In this document: positions 56,584 to 64,000 of the stretch, piece by piece
Layout of the letters: the number at the start of each line of letters is the position of its first letter
Numbering within the stretch: the stretch's first letter is position 1
Assembly (NCBI RefSeq): GCF_003994255.1
Contig: NZ_ML133852.1
Coordinates: forward strand, 336,520 to 400,519
Length of the DNA: 64,000 bases
Origin: Brachybacterium paraconglomeratum
GTDB taxonomy: Bacteria > Actinomycetota > Actinomycetes > Actinomycetales > Dermabacteraceae
Direction: 5' to 3'
The notes under the pieces: generated by a model
What the model was told of the DNA's origin: nothing
Databases searched by the model: none
Seen by the model: only the letters and a program-made list of their open reading frames with translations
Translations under genes and position numbers: made by a program

Positions 56584-57693
56584 TCAGGCCCCTGCGACCC
56601 TCCAGCCGCGCACCGCGAGCTCCCGCGTGAGCAGGTCCTCACGGGCGGCGTCGATCGCGACGTGGGCGAGGCCGACCTCGCGCCCCAGCTCGTGCTCGAG
56701 GCGGAGGTCCTCGAGGTTCACGCCGATCTGCCCGATCTCGGTGAGCAGACGCGCGAGCTCGCCGGGCCTGTCCGGCACCAGCACCACGAGGGTCGTGAAG
56801 GCGTCGGTCGCCCCGCCGTGCTTGCCCGGGATACGGCGCACGCCGCGATTGCCCTCGGCGATCAGGTCGGCCAGGGCGCGTCGGGACCCGGTGCCCGGGT
56901 CGGGGTCCCCCTCGAGGGTCACCAGAGCCCCGCGCACCGCCTCCAGGCGGTCCGCGATGGAGGAGAGCACCGCGCCGACGGCCCCGGCGTTCGCGCCGAG
57001 GATCTCGACCCAGAGCCGCGGATCGGAGTCCGCGATCCGGGTCGTGTCCCGCAGCCCCTGCCCGGCCAGGCCCAGCGCCTGCTCGGAGGGCTCCAGCAGG
57101 GTCGTGGCCAGCAGGCTCGAGATCACCTGCGGCACATGGGAGACGTGCGCGACGGCGGTGTCGTGCGCCGCGGCGTCCAGCACGATCGGCACGGAGCCGA
57201 TCTCCGTCGCCAGGCCCTTCAGCACGCTGACCGCGTCGGGGAGCGTCTCCTCGTGGGGGACGACGACGAAGGGCCGGCCCTGGAACAGGTCGGCGCGGGC
57301 GGCGATCACGCCGGAGACCTCGCGACCCGCCATGGGGTGGGCGCCGATGTAGCGCGGCAGGTCCTCGGGCCGGGCGAGGCGGCGCAGGCCCTCGAGGACG
57401 GTGGTCTTCACGCTCGCGACATCGGCGACCAGCGCGTCCGGCCAGCGGCGCAGCGCCCCGTCGACGATGGACGCGGCGACGTCGGGCGGCGCGGCGACGA
57501 GCACGAGCTCCGGGTGGCGGTCCCCGGCGGCGGGCAGCTCCCCCACGCCGAGCTCGACCGCGAGGGCGGCGGTGCCCGGGGAGACGTCCTCGACCTGGAC
57601 CTGCACCCCGGCGCGGCGCAGCGCCATGCCGAGGGAGCCGCCGATCAGCCCGGTGCCGATGATCCGCACGGGCGAGGGGACGAGGGTCCTCAC
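56584..57693 (-). CDS. tyrA: Prephenate dehydrogenase TyrA with ACT domain
   Basis: This 369-residue enzyme has the NAD fold [20 protein letters not shown], the conserved [15 protein letters not shown] and [23 protein letters not shown]-terminal ACT-type domain starts near residue 295 ([20 protein letters not shown]), suggesting tyrosine feedback. It converts prephenate (or arogenate) to the tyrosine precursor. GTG 57693 overlaps the rluB stop by GTGA. Confidence 0.9.
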   Translation of the reverse strand: MRTLVPSPVRIIGTGLIGGSLGMALRRAGVQVQVEDVSPGTAALAVELGVGELPAAGDRHPELVLVAAPPDVAASIVDGALRRWPDALVADVASVKTTVLEGLRRLARPEDLPRYIGAHPMAGREVSGVIAARADLFQGRPFVVVPHEETLPDAVSVLKGLATEIGSVPIVLDAAAHDTAVAHVSHVPQVISSLLATTLLEPSEQALGLAGQGLRDTTRIADSDPRLWVEILGANAGAVGAVLSSIADRLEAVRGALVTLEGDPDPGTGSRRALADLIAEGNRGVRRIPGKHGGATDAFTTLVVLVPDRPGELARLLTEIGQIGVNLEDLRLEHELGREVGLAHVAIDAAREDLLTRELAVRGWRVAGA

Positions 57694-58592
57694 AGCCCGA
57701 CCTCCGCCATCAGGGTGCCGAGCTCGCGATCGGTGAGCTCGCGGGTCTCGCCCGGGGCGAGCTCGCCGAGCAGCACGGGACCGATCCGCGTGCGGACCAG
57801 CGCGGTGAGATCGAAGCCCTGGGAGGCGAACATGCGGCGCACGATCCGGTTGCGCCCCTCGTGCAGGGTCACCTCGACCACGGCCTCGCGGCCGTCCTGG
57901 GCGAGCACCCGGGCGCGGTCGGCGCGGGCCGGGCCGTCCTCGAGCTCGACGCCCTCCCGCAGCGCCTTCACGAGCCCGCGCGGCGGGCCGCCCGGCGCGT
58001 CGAAGCGGCACACGTAGGTCTTGTCGACCTCGAAGCTGGGGTGGGTCAGCCGATGGGCGAGCTCGCCGTCGTTTGTCAGCAGCAGCAGCCCCTCGGTCTC
58101 GTAGTCCAGGCGGCCCACGTGGTAGAGACGCTGGGAGTAGGCGGCGGTGAACTCGGTGAGGTCGCGGCGCCCCTCGGGGCCGCTCATCGCGGAGACGACG
58201 CGGCGGGGCTTGTTCAGCACGACGGTGAGCTTCGCGTCGTCGAGCTGGAGCCGGCGCCCGTCGACGTGGACCACCTGGGACGCGGGGTCGATGCGCACGC
58301 CCTGCTCGTGGACGACGGCGCCGTCCACGCGGACCCGTCCGGACGAGATCAGCGCCTCGCAGGCGCGGCGGGAGCCGAAGCCGGCGCGGGCGAGCACCTT
58401 CTGCAGACGCTCGCCGTCCTCGCGGTGGACCTCGGGCTCCTCGCCGTCCGCCGCGGGCAGGCGCGTGCCCTCGTCGTCGCGCAGCCGGACCTGCCGGGGC
58501 GGGGTGAAGGCGCTGCGCCGGCGGGCCGGCTTCCCCGCGCCGCCGCGTCCCGCTCCTCCGCCGCTGCCGCGGCGCGGCCGCTGCCCGGCCAT
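57690..58592 (-). CDS. rluB: 23S rRNA pseudouridine synthase RluB-like
   Basis: This 300-residue protein has an N-terminal basic tail and an S4 RNA-binding domain (RLQKVLARAGFGSRRACEAL). The catalytic domain carries the essential Asp in YHVGRLDYETEGLLLLTNDG and NRIVRRMFASQGF. It is expected to make pseudouridine in 23S rRNA. Its start overlaps the parA stop (TGATG), leaving no room for scpA or scpB, which usually lie between these genes. Confidence 0.9.
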   Translation of the reverse strand: MAGQRPRRGSGGGAGRGGAGKPARRRSAFTPPRQVRLRDDEGTRLPAADGEEPEVHREDGERLQKVLARAGFGSRRACEALISSGRVRVDGAVVHEQGVRIDPASQVVHVDGRRLQLDDAKLTVVLNKPRRVVSAMSGPEGRRDLTEFTAAYSQRLYHVGRLDYETEGLLLLTNDGELAHRLTHPSFEVDKTYVCRFDAPGGPPRGLVKALREGVELEDGPARADRARVLAQDGREAVVEVTLHEGRNRIVRRMFASQGFDLTALVRTRIGPVLLGELAPGETRELTDRELGTLMAEVGL

Positions 58593-59464
58593 CAGGCCGC
58601 GGCGCCGCGCGAGATCAGCTCGCGTGCGAGCTGCCGGTAGGCGGCGGCGCCCTTGTTCGAGGTGGCGAAGGAGATGATCGGCTCCGCGGCGACGGAGGCG
58701 TCGGGGAACTTCACGGTGCGGTTGATGGTGGTGTGGAAGACCTTGTCGGGGAACGCCTCGACCACGCGCTGGCACACCTCGCGGGCGTGCAGCGTGCGCG
58801 GGTCGAACATCGTGATCAGGATGCCGTCGAGCTCGAGGCGGGGGTTGATGCGGTCCTGCACCTTCTCGATCGTCTCCACCAGCAGCGCCACGCCGCGCAG
58901 CGCGAAGTACTCGGCCTCCAGCGGGATGATCACGCCGTGGCTCGCGGCGAGGGCGTTGACGGTGAGCAGGCCCAGCGAGGGCTGGCAGTCGATGATGATC
59001 ACGTCGTAGTCGTCGGCCACGGGGCGCAGCACACGGGCCAGCGCCATCTCGCGGGCGACCTCGTTGACGAGGGTGACCTCGGCGGCGGAGAGGTCGATGT
59101 TCGCCGGGAGCACATCGAGGTCCTCGGTGTCGGTCTCCTGGATCACCGAGCGCACGTCGTGGCCCCGCTCCATGAGCAGGTTGTAGACGGTCACGTCGAG
59201 GTCGTAGGGGTTCACGCCCAGGCCGGCGCTGAGCGCGCCCTGGGGGTCGAGGTCCACCAGCAGCACCTTGCGGCCGAGCTCCGCGAGGGCCGCGCCGAGG
59301 TTGATGACGCTCGTGGTCTTCCCGACCCCGCCCTTCTGGTTGACCATCGAGATGATCCGGGCCGGCCCGTGGGAGTCGAGCGCGGCCGGCTCCGGGAGCT
59401 CCGGCATCGGCCGGCCGGTCGGGCCGAGATCGATGTCCAGCTGCTGGGGGGAGGTCGGGCTCAC
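58592..59464 (-). CDS. parA: ParA-family ATPase, scp-operon type
   Basis: This 290-residue Soj/ParA protein has KGGVGKTTSVIN (Walker A), VLLVDLDPQGALSAGLG and YDVIIIDCQPSLGLLTVNAL. In actinobacteria this gene normally precedes scpA-scpB-rluB. Here it follows xerD and directly abuts rluB. GTG 59464 is the start; the Shine-Dalgarno is weak (AGGACA). A role in chromosome organisation is inferred. Confidence 0.9.
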   Translation of the reverse strand: MSPTSPQQLDIDLGPTGRPMPELPEPAALDSHGPARIISMVNQKGGVGKTTSVINLGAALAELGRKVLLVDLDPQGALSAGLGVNPYDLDVTVYNLLMERGHDVRSVIQETDTEDLDVLPANIDLSAAEVTLVNEVAREMALARVLRPVADDYDVIIIDCQPSLGLLTVNALAASHGVIIPLEAEYFALRGVALLVETIEKVQDRINPRLELDGILITMFDPRTLHAREVCQRVVEAFPDKVFHTTINRTVKFPDASVAAEPIISFATSNKGAAAYRQLARELISRGAAA

Positions 59465-59637
59465 GTCGTTGTCCTGTCGTCGGCGTCGTGGTCTGGTGCG
59501 TGCACGCCGCGGGGCGAGCGGGCTCCGGAGGTGCTCCGGTCCCAGCCCGGGGAGGGACGGCTGCGCGTCGGTCCCCGCGCCACCCGCGGCGAGCCCCCGG
59601 CGGCCGGGGCCGGTCGGGGGCGTCGTGCCGCCCAAGT

Positions 59638-60639
59638 CTAAGCCCCCCGCCGGGCGCGGGGGTGGGCGCCGGCGTGCGTCTCGCGGAGGGAGTCGACCGT
59701 CACCTGCGTGTAGAGCTGGGTCGTGGTGACCGAGGCGTGGCCCAGCAGCTCCTGCACGGAGCGCACGTCGGCGCCGCCGTGCAGCAGATGGGTGGCATAG
59801 GAGTGGCGCAGCGTGTGCGGGCTGATCGGCTCGGGGAGGTCCTCCAGCTCGGCGTCGCGGGCGCAGCGCTGCACCACCTGCCAGGCGGCCTGGCGGGTCA
59901 GGCGGGTGCCGCGGGCGCCGAGGAAGATCGCCGGGGTGCCGCGACCGCGCGCGGCGAGGGCCGGGCGGCCCCGCGTGAGATATGCCCCGAGCGCCTCGGC
60001 GGCGAAACGGCCGACGGGCACCACCCGGTGCTTGTCCCCCTTGCCGCGCAGCACGGCGGAGCGCCCCGGCAGGTCCACGTCGTCGAGGTCCAGGCCGGTG
60101 ACCTCGGAGATCCGTGCGCCGATGCCGTAGAGCAGCTCGAGCAGGGCGCGGTCGCGCAGGGCGCGCTCGGTCGCGTCGCGCCCGGTGCCGGGGCGTCCGG
60201 CGGCCTCGAGCAGCGCCTCGACCTGGTCGAGGGTCAGCGGGTGCGGGAGGCGTCGCGGCAGGGTCGGGGTCGGGACCAGGCGGGAGGGGTCGCCGGTGGT
60301 GGAGACTCGCTCGGCGTCGAGGAAGGAGTGCAGCCCGCGCACCGCGGCGAGGGAGCGGGCGGCCGAGGCGGCGGAGAGCGGGGTCCCCCCGTCGGCCCCG
60401 GTGCGCAGGGACTGCAGCCACTCCCCCAGCTGCTCGGGGTCCACCGCGGCGGGGTCGACCTCGCGGCGCGCGAGGTCGACGAGGTAGCGGCGCAGATCAC
60501 GCCGGTAGGCCGCCAGGGTGTTCTCGGACAGGCCCCGCTCGATGCGCAGGTGGCCGAGGTACTGCTCGAGGATCCGCCGGTCGCCCGGGCGCAGGGGGTC
60601 CTCCTCGCCCGTCGGGCGCGGGGCCTCCCCGGAGCTCAT
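59638..60639 (-). CDS. xerD: Tyrosine recombinase XerD
   Basis: This 333-residue protein has catalytic residues R176, K200, H275, R278, H301 and Y310 all present ([43 protein letters not shown]). Length and operon position fit XerD, which with XerC resolves chromosome dimers at dif. It is not linked to a mobile element here. It starts 4 nt after the ctaB stop. Confidence 0.92.
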   Translation of the reverse strand: MSSGEAPRPTGEEDPLRPGDRRILEQYLGHLRIERGLSENTLAAYRRDLRRYLVDLARREVDPAAVDPEQLGEWLQSLRTGADGGTPLSAASAARSLAAVRGLHSFLDAERVSTTGDPSRLVPTPTLPRRLPHPLTLDQVEALLEAAGRPGTGRDATERALRDRALLELLYGIGARISEVTGLDLDDVDLPGRSAVLRGKGDKHRVVPVGRFAAEALGAYLTRGRPALAARGRGTPAIFLGARGTRLTRQAAWQVVQRCARDAELEDLPEPISPHTLRHSYATHLLHGGADVRSVQELLGHASVTTTQLYTQVTVDSLRETHAGAHPRARRGA

Positions 60640-60643
60640 GGGG

Positions 60644-61594
60644 TCAGAGGGTGACGAAGGGGTCGATCGCGAGGGCGACGAAGAGCACCGTGAGGTAGGT
60701 GATCGAGCCGTGGAAGACCTTCATCGGGGCGAGGGCCTTCCCGGAGAGCCCCTGGCGGACCCGCAGCGCGTAGCGCACCACGAGGAAGCCGAACCAGGCG
60801 CCGGAGGCGGCGGCGGCGACGCCGTACACCCAGCCGGTCTCGCCCAGCGGGATGATCGCGAGGCTCGAGGCGATCATCAGCGCGGTGTGCAGCAGCATCT
60901 GGCGGGCGACGTTCGAGCGCGAGGACACCACCGGCAGCATCGGCACGCCCGCGTTGGCGTAGTCGTCCTGGAACTTCTCGGCCAGCGGCCAGTAGTGCGG
61001 CGGCGTCCAGAAGAAGATCACCAGGAACAGCAGCACCGCGGTCCAGGAGACGGTGCCGGTGACCGCAGACCAGCCGATCAGCACCGGCATGCAGCCGGCG
61101 ATGCCGCCCCAGACGATGTTCTGGCTGGTGCGGCGCTTGAGGATCATCGTGTAGAAGACGACGTACAGCAGGATCGCGCCGACCGCGAGCGCAGCGGAGA
61201 CCCAGTTCACCAGCAGGCCCAGCCACAGCGCGGAGACCGCGGAGATGGTCAGGCCGAAGATCAGCGCGGCGCGCGGGGTGACGGCGCCGGAGGGGATCGG
61301 ACGCTTCCGGGTGCGCTTCATCTTCGCGTCGATGTCGCGCTCGAGGTACATGTTCAGCGCGTTCGCGCCGCCCGCGGCGAGATAGCCGCCGACCATGGTG
61401 GCGATGATCAGCCACAGCGAGGGGAACCCGCCGGCGGCGAGGAACATCGTGGGGATCGTCGTGATGAGCAGCAGCTCGATGATCCGCGGCTTGGTCAGCG
61501 CGACGTAGGCGCGGAGGGTGGAGCCGACGGTCCGCGGACCGCGCCCGCCGTCCTGGCCTGCGCCCCGCAGCTGAGCTCCCTGGGTGGCGGTCAC
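60644..61594 (-). CDS. ctaB: Protoheme IX farnesyltransferase CtaB (heme O synthase)
   Basis: This 316-residue UbiA-superfamily membrane protein has [20 protein letters not shown] (the N-D-x2-D prenyl-binding motif), later [19 protein letters not shown] and [12 protein letters not shown]. It makes heme O for cytochrome oxidase. GTG 61594 has AGGAGGAAGG upstream, a little far. It is divergent from tkt, a common actinobacterial arrangement. Confidence 0.93.
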   Translation of the reverse strand: MTATQGAQLRGAGQDGGRGPRTVGSTLRAYVALTKPRIIELLLITTIPTMFLAAGGFPSLWLIIATMVGGYLAAGGANALNMYLERDIDAKMKRTRKRPIPSGAVTPRAALIFGLTISAVSALWLGLLVNWVSAALAVGAILLYVVFYTMILKRRTSQNIVWGGIAGCMPVLIGWSAVTGTVSWTAVLLFLVIFFWTPPHYWPLAEKFQDDYANAGVPMLPVVSSRSNVARQMLLHTALMIASSLAIIPLGETGWVYGVAAAASGAWFGFLVVRYALRVRQGLSGKALAPMKVFHGSITYLTVLFVALAIDPFVTL

Positions 61595-61878
61595 CGCCCA
61601 CCGTCCTTCCTCCTGGTCACGGCACGCGGCCGACGAACCACCCCAGTCTAGGTGCTCGCCCGCGGCGGCGGGGCGAGGCGCGGGGTGAGAGTGGGCACCG
61701 TCCGCCACGGCAACAGCCTGGACGCGCATGACCTCGCCCCACCGCCCGGACTAAGGTGAACCCCGTTGCCTCCCGTGCGGAACGCGCACGTCGCAGCCGG
61801 TCATCCGGCGCCGTGCGGAGAGGTCCGTCTTTCCGAGCGGCCGTCCAGGCCGCATCCCGGCGAAAGGATGTCCACGAC

Positions 61879-63978
61879 ATGACGGAGAACTTCACGGCCC
61901 CCGAGGGCTGGACCGAGCTCGACAAGCGGGCGGTCGACACCGTCCGCGTGCTGGCCGCCGACGCGGTCGAGAAGGTCGGCAACGGCCACCCCGGCACCGC
62001 CGTCAGCCTCGCCCCGGCCGCGTACCTGCTCTACCAGGACGTGATGCGCCACGATCCGACCGACCACGCGTGGCTCGGCCGCGACCGCTTCGTGCTCTCG
62101 GCGGGCCACTCGAGCCTGACCCAGTACATCCAGCTCTTCCTCGGCGGCTTCGGCCTCGAGAAGAAGGACATCGAGGAGCTGCGCACCTGGGGCTCGAAGA
62201 CCCCCGGCCACCCCGAGAACTTCCACACCGAGGGCGTGGAGATCACCACCGGTCCCCTGGGCCAGGGCATCTCCTCCGCCGTCGGCATGGCCATGGCCCA
62301 GCGCCGCGAGCGCGGCCTGCTGGATCCCGAGGCGGCGCCCGGCACCAGCCCCTTCGACCACTTCACCTACGTCATCGCCTCCGACGGCGACCTGCAGGAG
62401 GGCGTCTCCTCCGAGGCCAGCTCCCTCGCGGGCACCCAGCAGCTCGGCAACCTGATCGTGCTCTGGGACGACAACGAGATCTCCATCGAGGGAGACACCT
62501 CCATCGCCTTCACCGAGGACACCGCCGCGCGCTACGAGGCCTACGGCTGGGACGTGCGCACCGTGGACTGGACCCACGGGGGGACGGAGTACGGCGAGGA
62601 CGTCGCCGCGCTCAAGGACGCGATCCTCGAGGGCCAGAAGGTCACCGACAAGCCCACCTTCATCCGCCTGCGCACCGTCATCGGCTGGCCGATCCCGGAG
62701 CTGGCCGGCTCGCACTCCGTGCACGGCGCGAAGCTCGGCGCCGAGGGCGTGAAGGGTCTCAAGGAGGCCGTCGGCTTCGATCCCGAGCAGACCTTCCAGG
62801 TCGACGAGGACGTGCTGGCCCACACCCGCAGCCTCGCGGACCGCGCCGCGGAGAAGAAGGCCGAGTGGGACAAGGGCTACCAGGCCTGGCGCTCCGCGAA
62901 CGCGGAGAAGGCCGCGCTGCTGGACCGCCTCCTCGCGCGCGAGCTGCCGGGCGGCTTCGCCGAGGCGATCCCGACCTTCGAGGCCGACGAGAAGGGCGTC
63001 GCCACCCGCGCCGCCTCCGGCAAGGTCCTCGGCGAGCTCGCCGAGGTCATGCCCGAGCTGTGGGGCGGCTCCGCCGACCTCGCCGGCTCGAACAACACCA
63101 CCATGAAGGGCGAGCCGTCCTTCCTCCCCGCCGAGCTCAGCTCCTCCGAGTTCGCGGGCGACCAGTACGGCCGCACGCTCCACTTCGGCATCCGCGAGCA
63201 CGGCATGGGCGCGATCCTCTCCGGGATCTCCCTGCACGGACTGACCCGCCCCTACGGCGGCACCTTCTTCCAGTTCGCGGACTACATGCGCGGCTCCGTG
63301 CGCCTGGCCTCGCTGATGAAGACCCCGGTCACCTACGTGTGGACCCACGACTCCATCGGCCTGGGCGAGGACGGCCCGACCCACCAGCCGGTCGAGCACT
63401 TCGCCGCCTACCGCGCGATCCCGAACCTCTCGATCGTCCGCCCGGCGGATGCGAACGAGACCGCGCAGGCGTGGAAGGTGCTGCTGGAGCGGGACAACGG
63501 CCCCGTCGGCCTGCTCCTGTCCCGCCAGGCGCTGCCCACCTTCGACCGCAGCGAGTACGCCGGTGCGGAGAACGTCGCCAAGGGCGGGTACGTCATGAAG
63601 GACGCCTCCACCGGCGAGCCGAAGGTGATCCTCATCGCGACCGGCTCCGAGGTGCAGTACGCGGCCGAGGCGCAGAAGCGCCTCGAGGCCGCGGGCACCC
63701 CGACCCGCCTGGTCTCCATGCCGTCGGTCGAGTGGTTCGACGAGCAGGACGAGGAGTACAAGGAGTCGGTGCTTCCCTCCTCCGTGACCGCCCGCGTCAC
63801 GGTCGAGGCCGGCGTCGCCATGCCCTGGTACCGCTTCCTCGGCGCGCACGGCCGGGCCGTGTCGCTCGAGCACTACGGCGCCTCCGCCGATGCGAAGACG
63901 CTGTTCCGCGAGTACGGCTTCACCCCGGAGGCCGTCGTCGAGGCCGCCGAGGAGTCCCTGGCCGCCGTCGGCGCCTGA
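61879..63978 (+). CDS. tkt: Transketolase
   Basis: This 699-residue enzyme has the TPP site IASDGDLQEGVSSEASSLAG and WDDNEISIEGD, the conserved FGIREHGMGAILSGISLHGL (catalytic Glu) and a C-terminal regulatory domain. It transfers two-carbon units in the pentose phosphate pathway. ATG 61879 follows AAAGGATG. The gene is complete, ending 22 bases before the window edge. Confidence 0.97.
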   Translation: MTENFTAPEGWTELDKRAVDTVRVLAADAVEKVGNGHPGTAVSLAPAAYLLYQDVMRHDPTDHAWLGRDRFVLSAGHSSLTQYIQLFLGGFGLEKKDIEELRTWGSKTPGHPENFHTEGVEITTGPLGQGISSAVGMAMAQRRERGLLDPEAAPGTSPFDHFTYVIASDGDLQEGVSSEASSLAGTQQLGNLIVLWDDNEISIEGDTSIAFTEDTAARYEAYGWDVRTVDWTHGGTEYGEDVAALKDAILEGQKVTDKPTFIRLRTVIGWPIPELAGSHSVHGAKLGAEGVKGLKEAVGFDPEQTFQVDEDVLAHTRSLADRAAEKKAEWDKGYQAWRSANAEKAALLDRLLARELPGGFAEAIPTFEADEKGVATRAASGKVLGELAEVMPELWGGSADLAGSNNTTMKGEPSFLPAELSSSEFAGDQYGRTLHFGIREHGMGAILSGISLHGLTRPYGGTFFQFADYMRGSVRLASLMKTPVTYVWTHDSIGLGEDGPTHQPVEHFAAYRAIPNLSIVRPADANETAQAWKVLLERDNGPVGLLLSRQALPTFDRSEYAGAENVAKGGYVMKDASTGEPKVILIATGSEVQYAAEAQKRLEAAGTPTRLVSMPSVEWFDEQDEEYKESVLPSSVTARVTVEAGVAMPWYRFLGAHGRAVSLEHYGASADAKTLFREYGFTPEAVVEAAEESLAAVGA

Positions 63979-64000
63979 TCCGCCGCGGGGGGGGGGCCCC

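Noticed and set aside
59638..60639. Phage or integrative-element integrase
   Set aside because: Length, motifs and operon position match housekeeping XerD; no attachment site or phage genes nearby.
63987..64000. G-tract followed by CCCC at the very end
   Set aside because: Likely assembly or contig-edge artefact; at most the start of a terminator for tkt.

Overview
The window is about 70% G+C, with dense short-gap operons, many GTG starts and ATGA/GTGA/TGATG stop-start overlaps. Gene content (imuA'-imuB-dnaE2 mutasome, DUF881-DUF1290-DUF881-garA-merR locus, fused cmk-der, cAMP-type operator) places it in Actinomycetota. A Micrococcales member, perhaps Dermabacteraceae/Brachybacterium-like, is my inference from overall resemblance, not a database result. 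It reads as chromosome. No phage, IS element, CRISPR array or plasmid origin was found. One tRNA (Pro-GGG) is present.

Layout. 1-1284: 3' part of a DUF222/HNH nuclease gene. 1339-8739: SOS mutasome operon (imuA', imuB, dnaE2) behind two LexA-box-like sites. A two-gene HTH-nucleotidyltransferase/HEPN module with its own promoter-operator and a 54-bp repeat array is inserted between imuB and dnaE2. 8746-15085: YhgE/Pip protein and an MMPL transporter carrying a degenerate ABC-ATPase-like tail, divergent from a TetR regulator. 15249-19681: secreted GH25 lysozyme, queuosine-precursor transporter, CPBP protease and Bcr/CflA-type MFS exporter. 19682-20443: lower-GC, gene-poor junction with short repeats. 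20444-26712: glycine betaine demethylation operon (Rieske oxygenase, its reductase, FAD/GcvT demethylase) with a divergent LysR regulator. 26802-35912: small metabolic and unassigned genes, including a Gfo/Idh/MocA plus sugar isomerase operon and a Trm11-like methyltransferase. 36006-41040: ParA orphan, then a locus matching the mycobacterial Rv1823-Rv1830 block without gcvH and the bifunctional nuclease gene. 41222-43320: tRNA-Pro, EamA exporter, purU. 43436-47320: ectoine-degradation operon (aminotransferase, DoeA, aldehyde dehydrogenase) behind a perfect CRP-type site. 47458-54197: SDR, an ABC sugar importer without ATPase, unknown/NUDIX pair and two small membrane proteins. 54344-60639: housekeeping operon xerD-parA-rluB-tyrA-cmk/der lacking scpA and scpB. 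60644-63978: ctaB divergent from transketolase.

Themes. Two compatible-solute catabolic operons (betaine and ectoine) lie 17 kb apart and suggest growth on osmolytes. The ectoine operon appears to be under cAMP-receptor control and the betaine operon under LysR control. A second theme is leaderless expression: about a dozen genes have a -10-like hexamer ending 6-7 nt before the start codon and no Shine-Dalgarno sequence. The most unusual region is 4062-5311, where an apparent toxin-antitoxin-like or defence-like NTase/HEPN pair sits inside a DNA-damage-induced mutagenesis operon.
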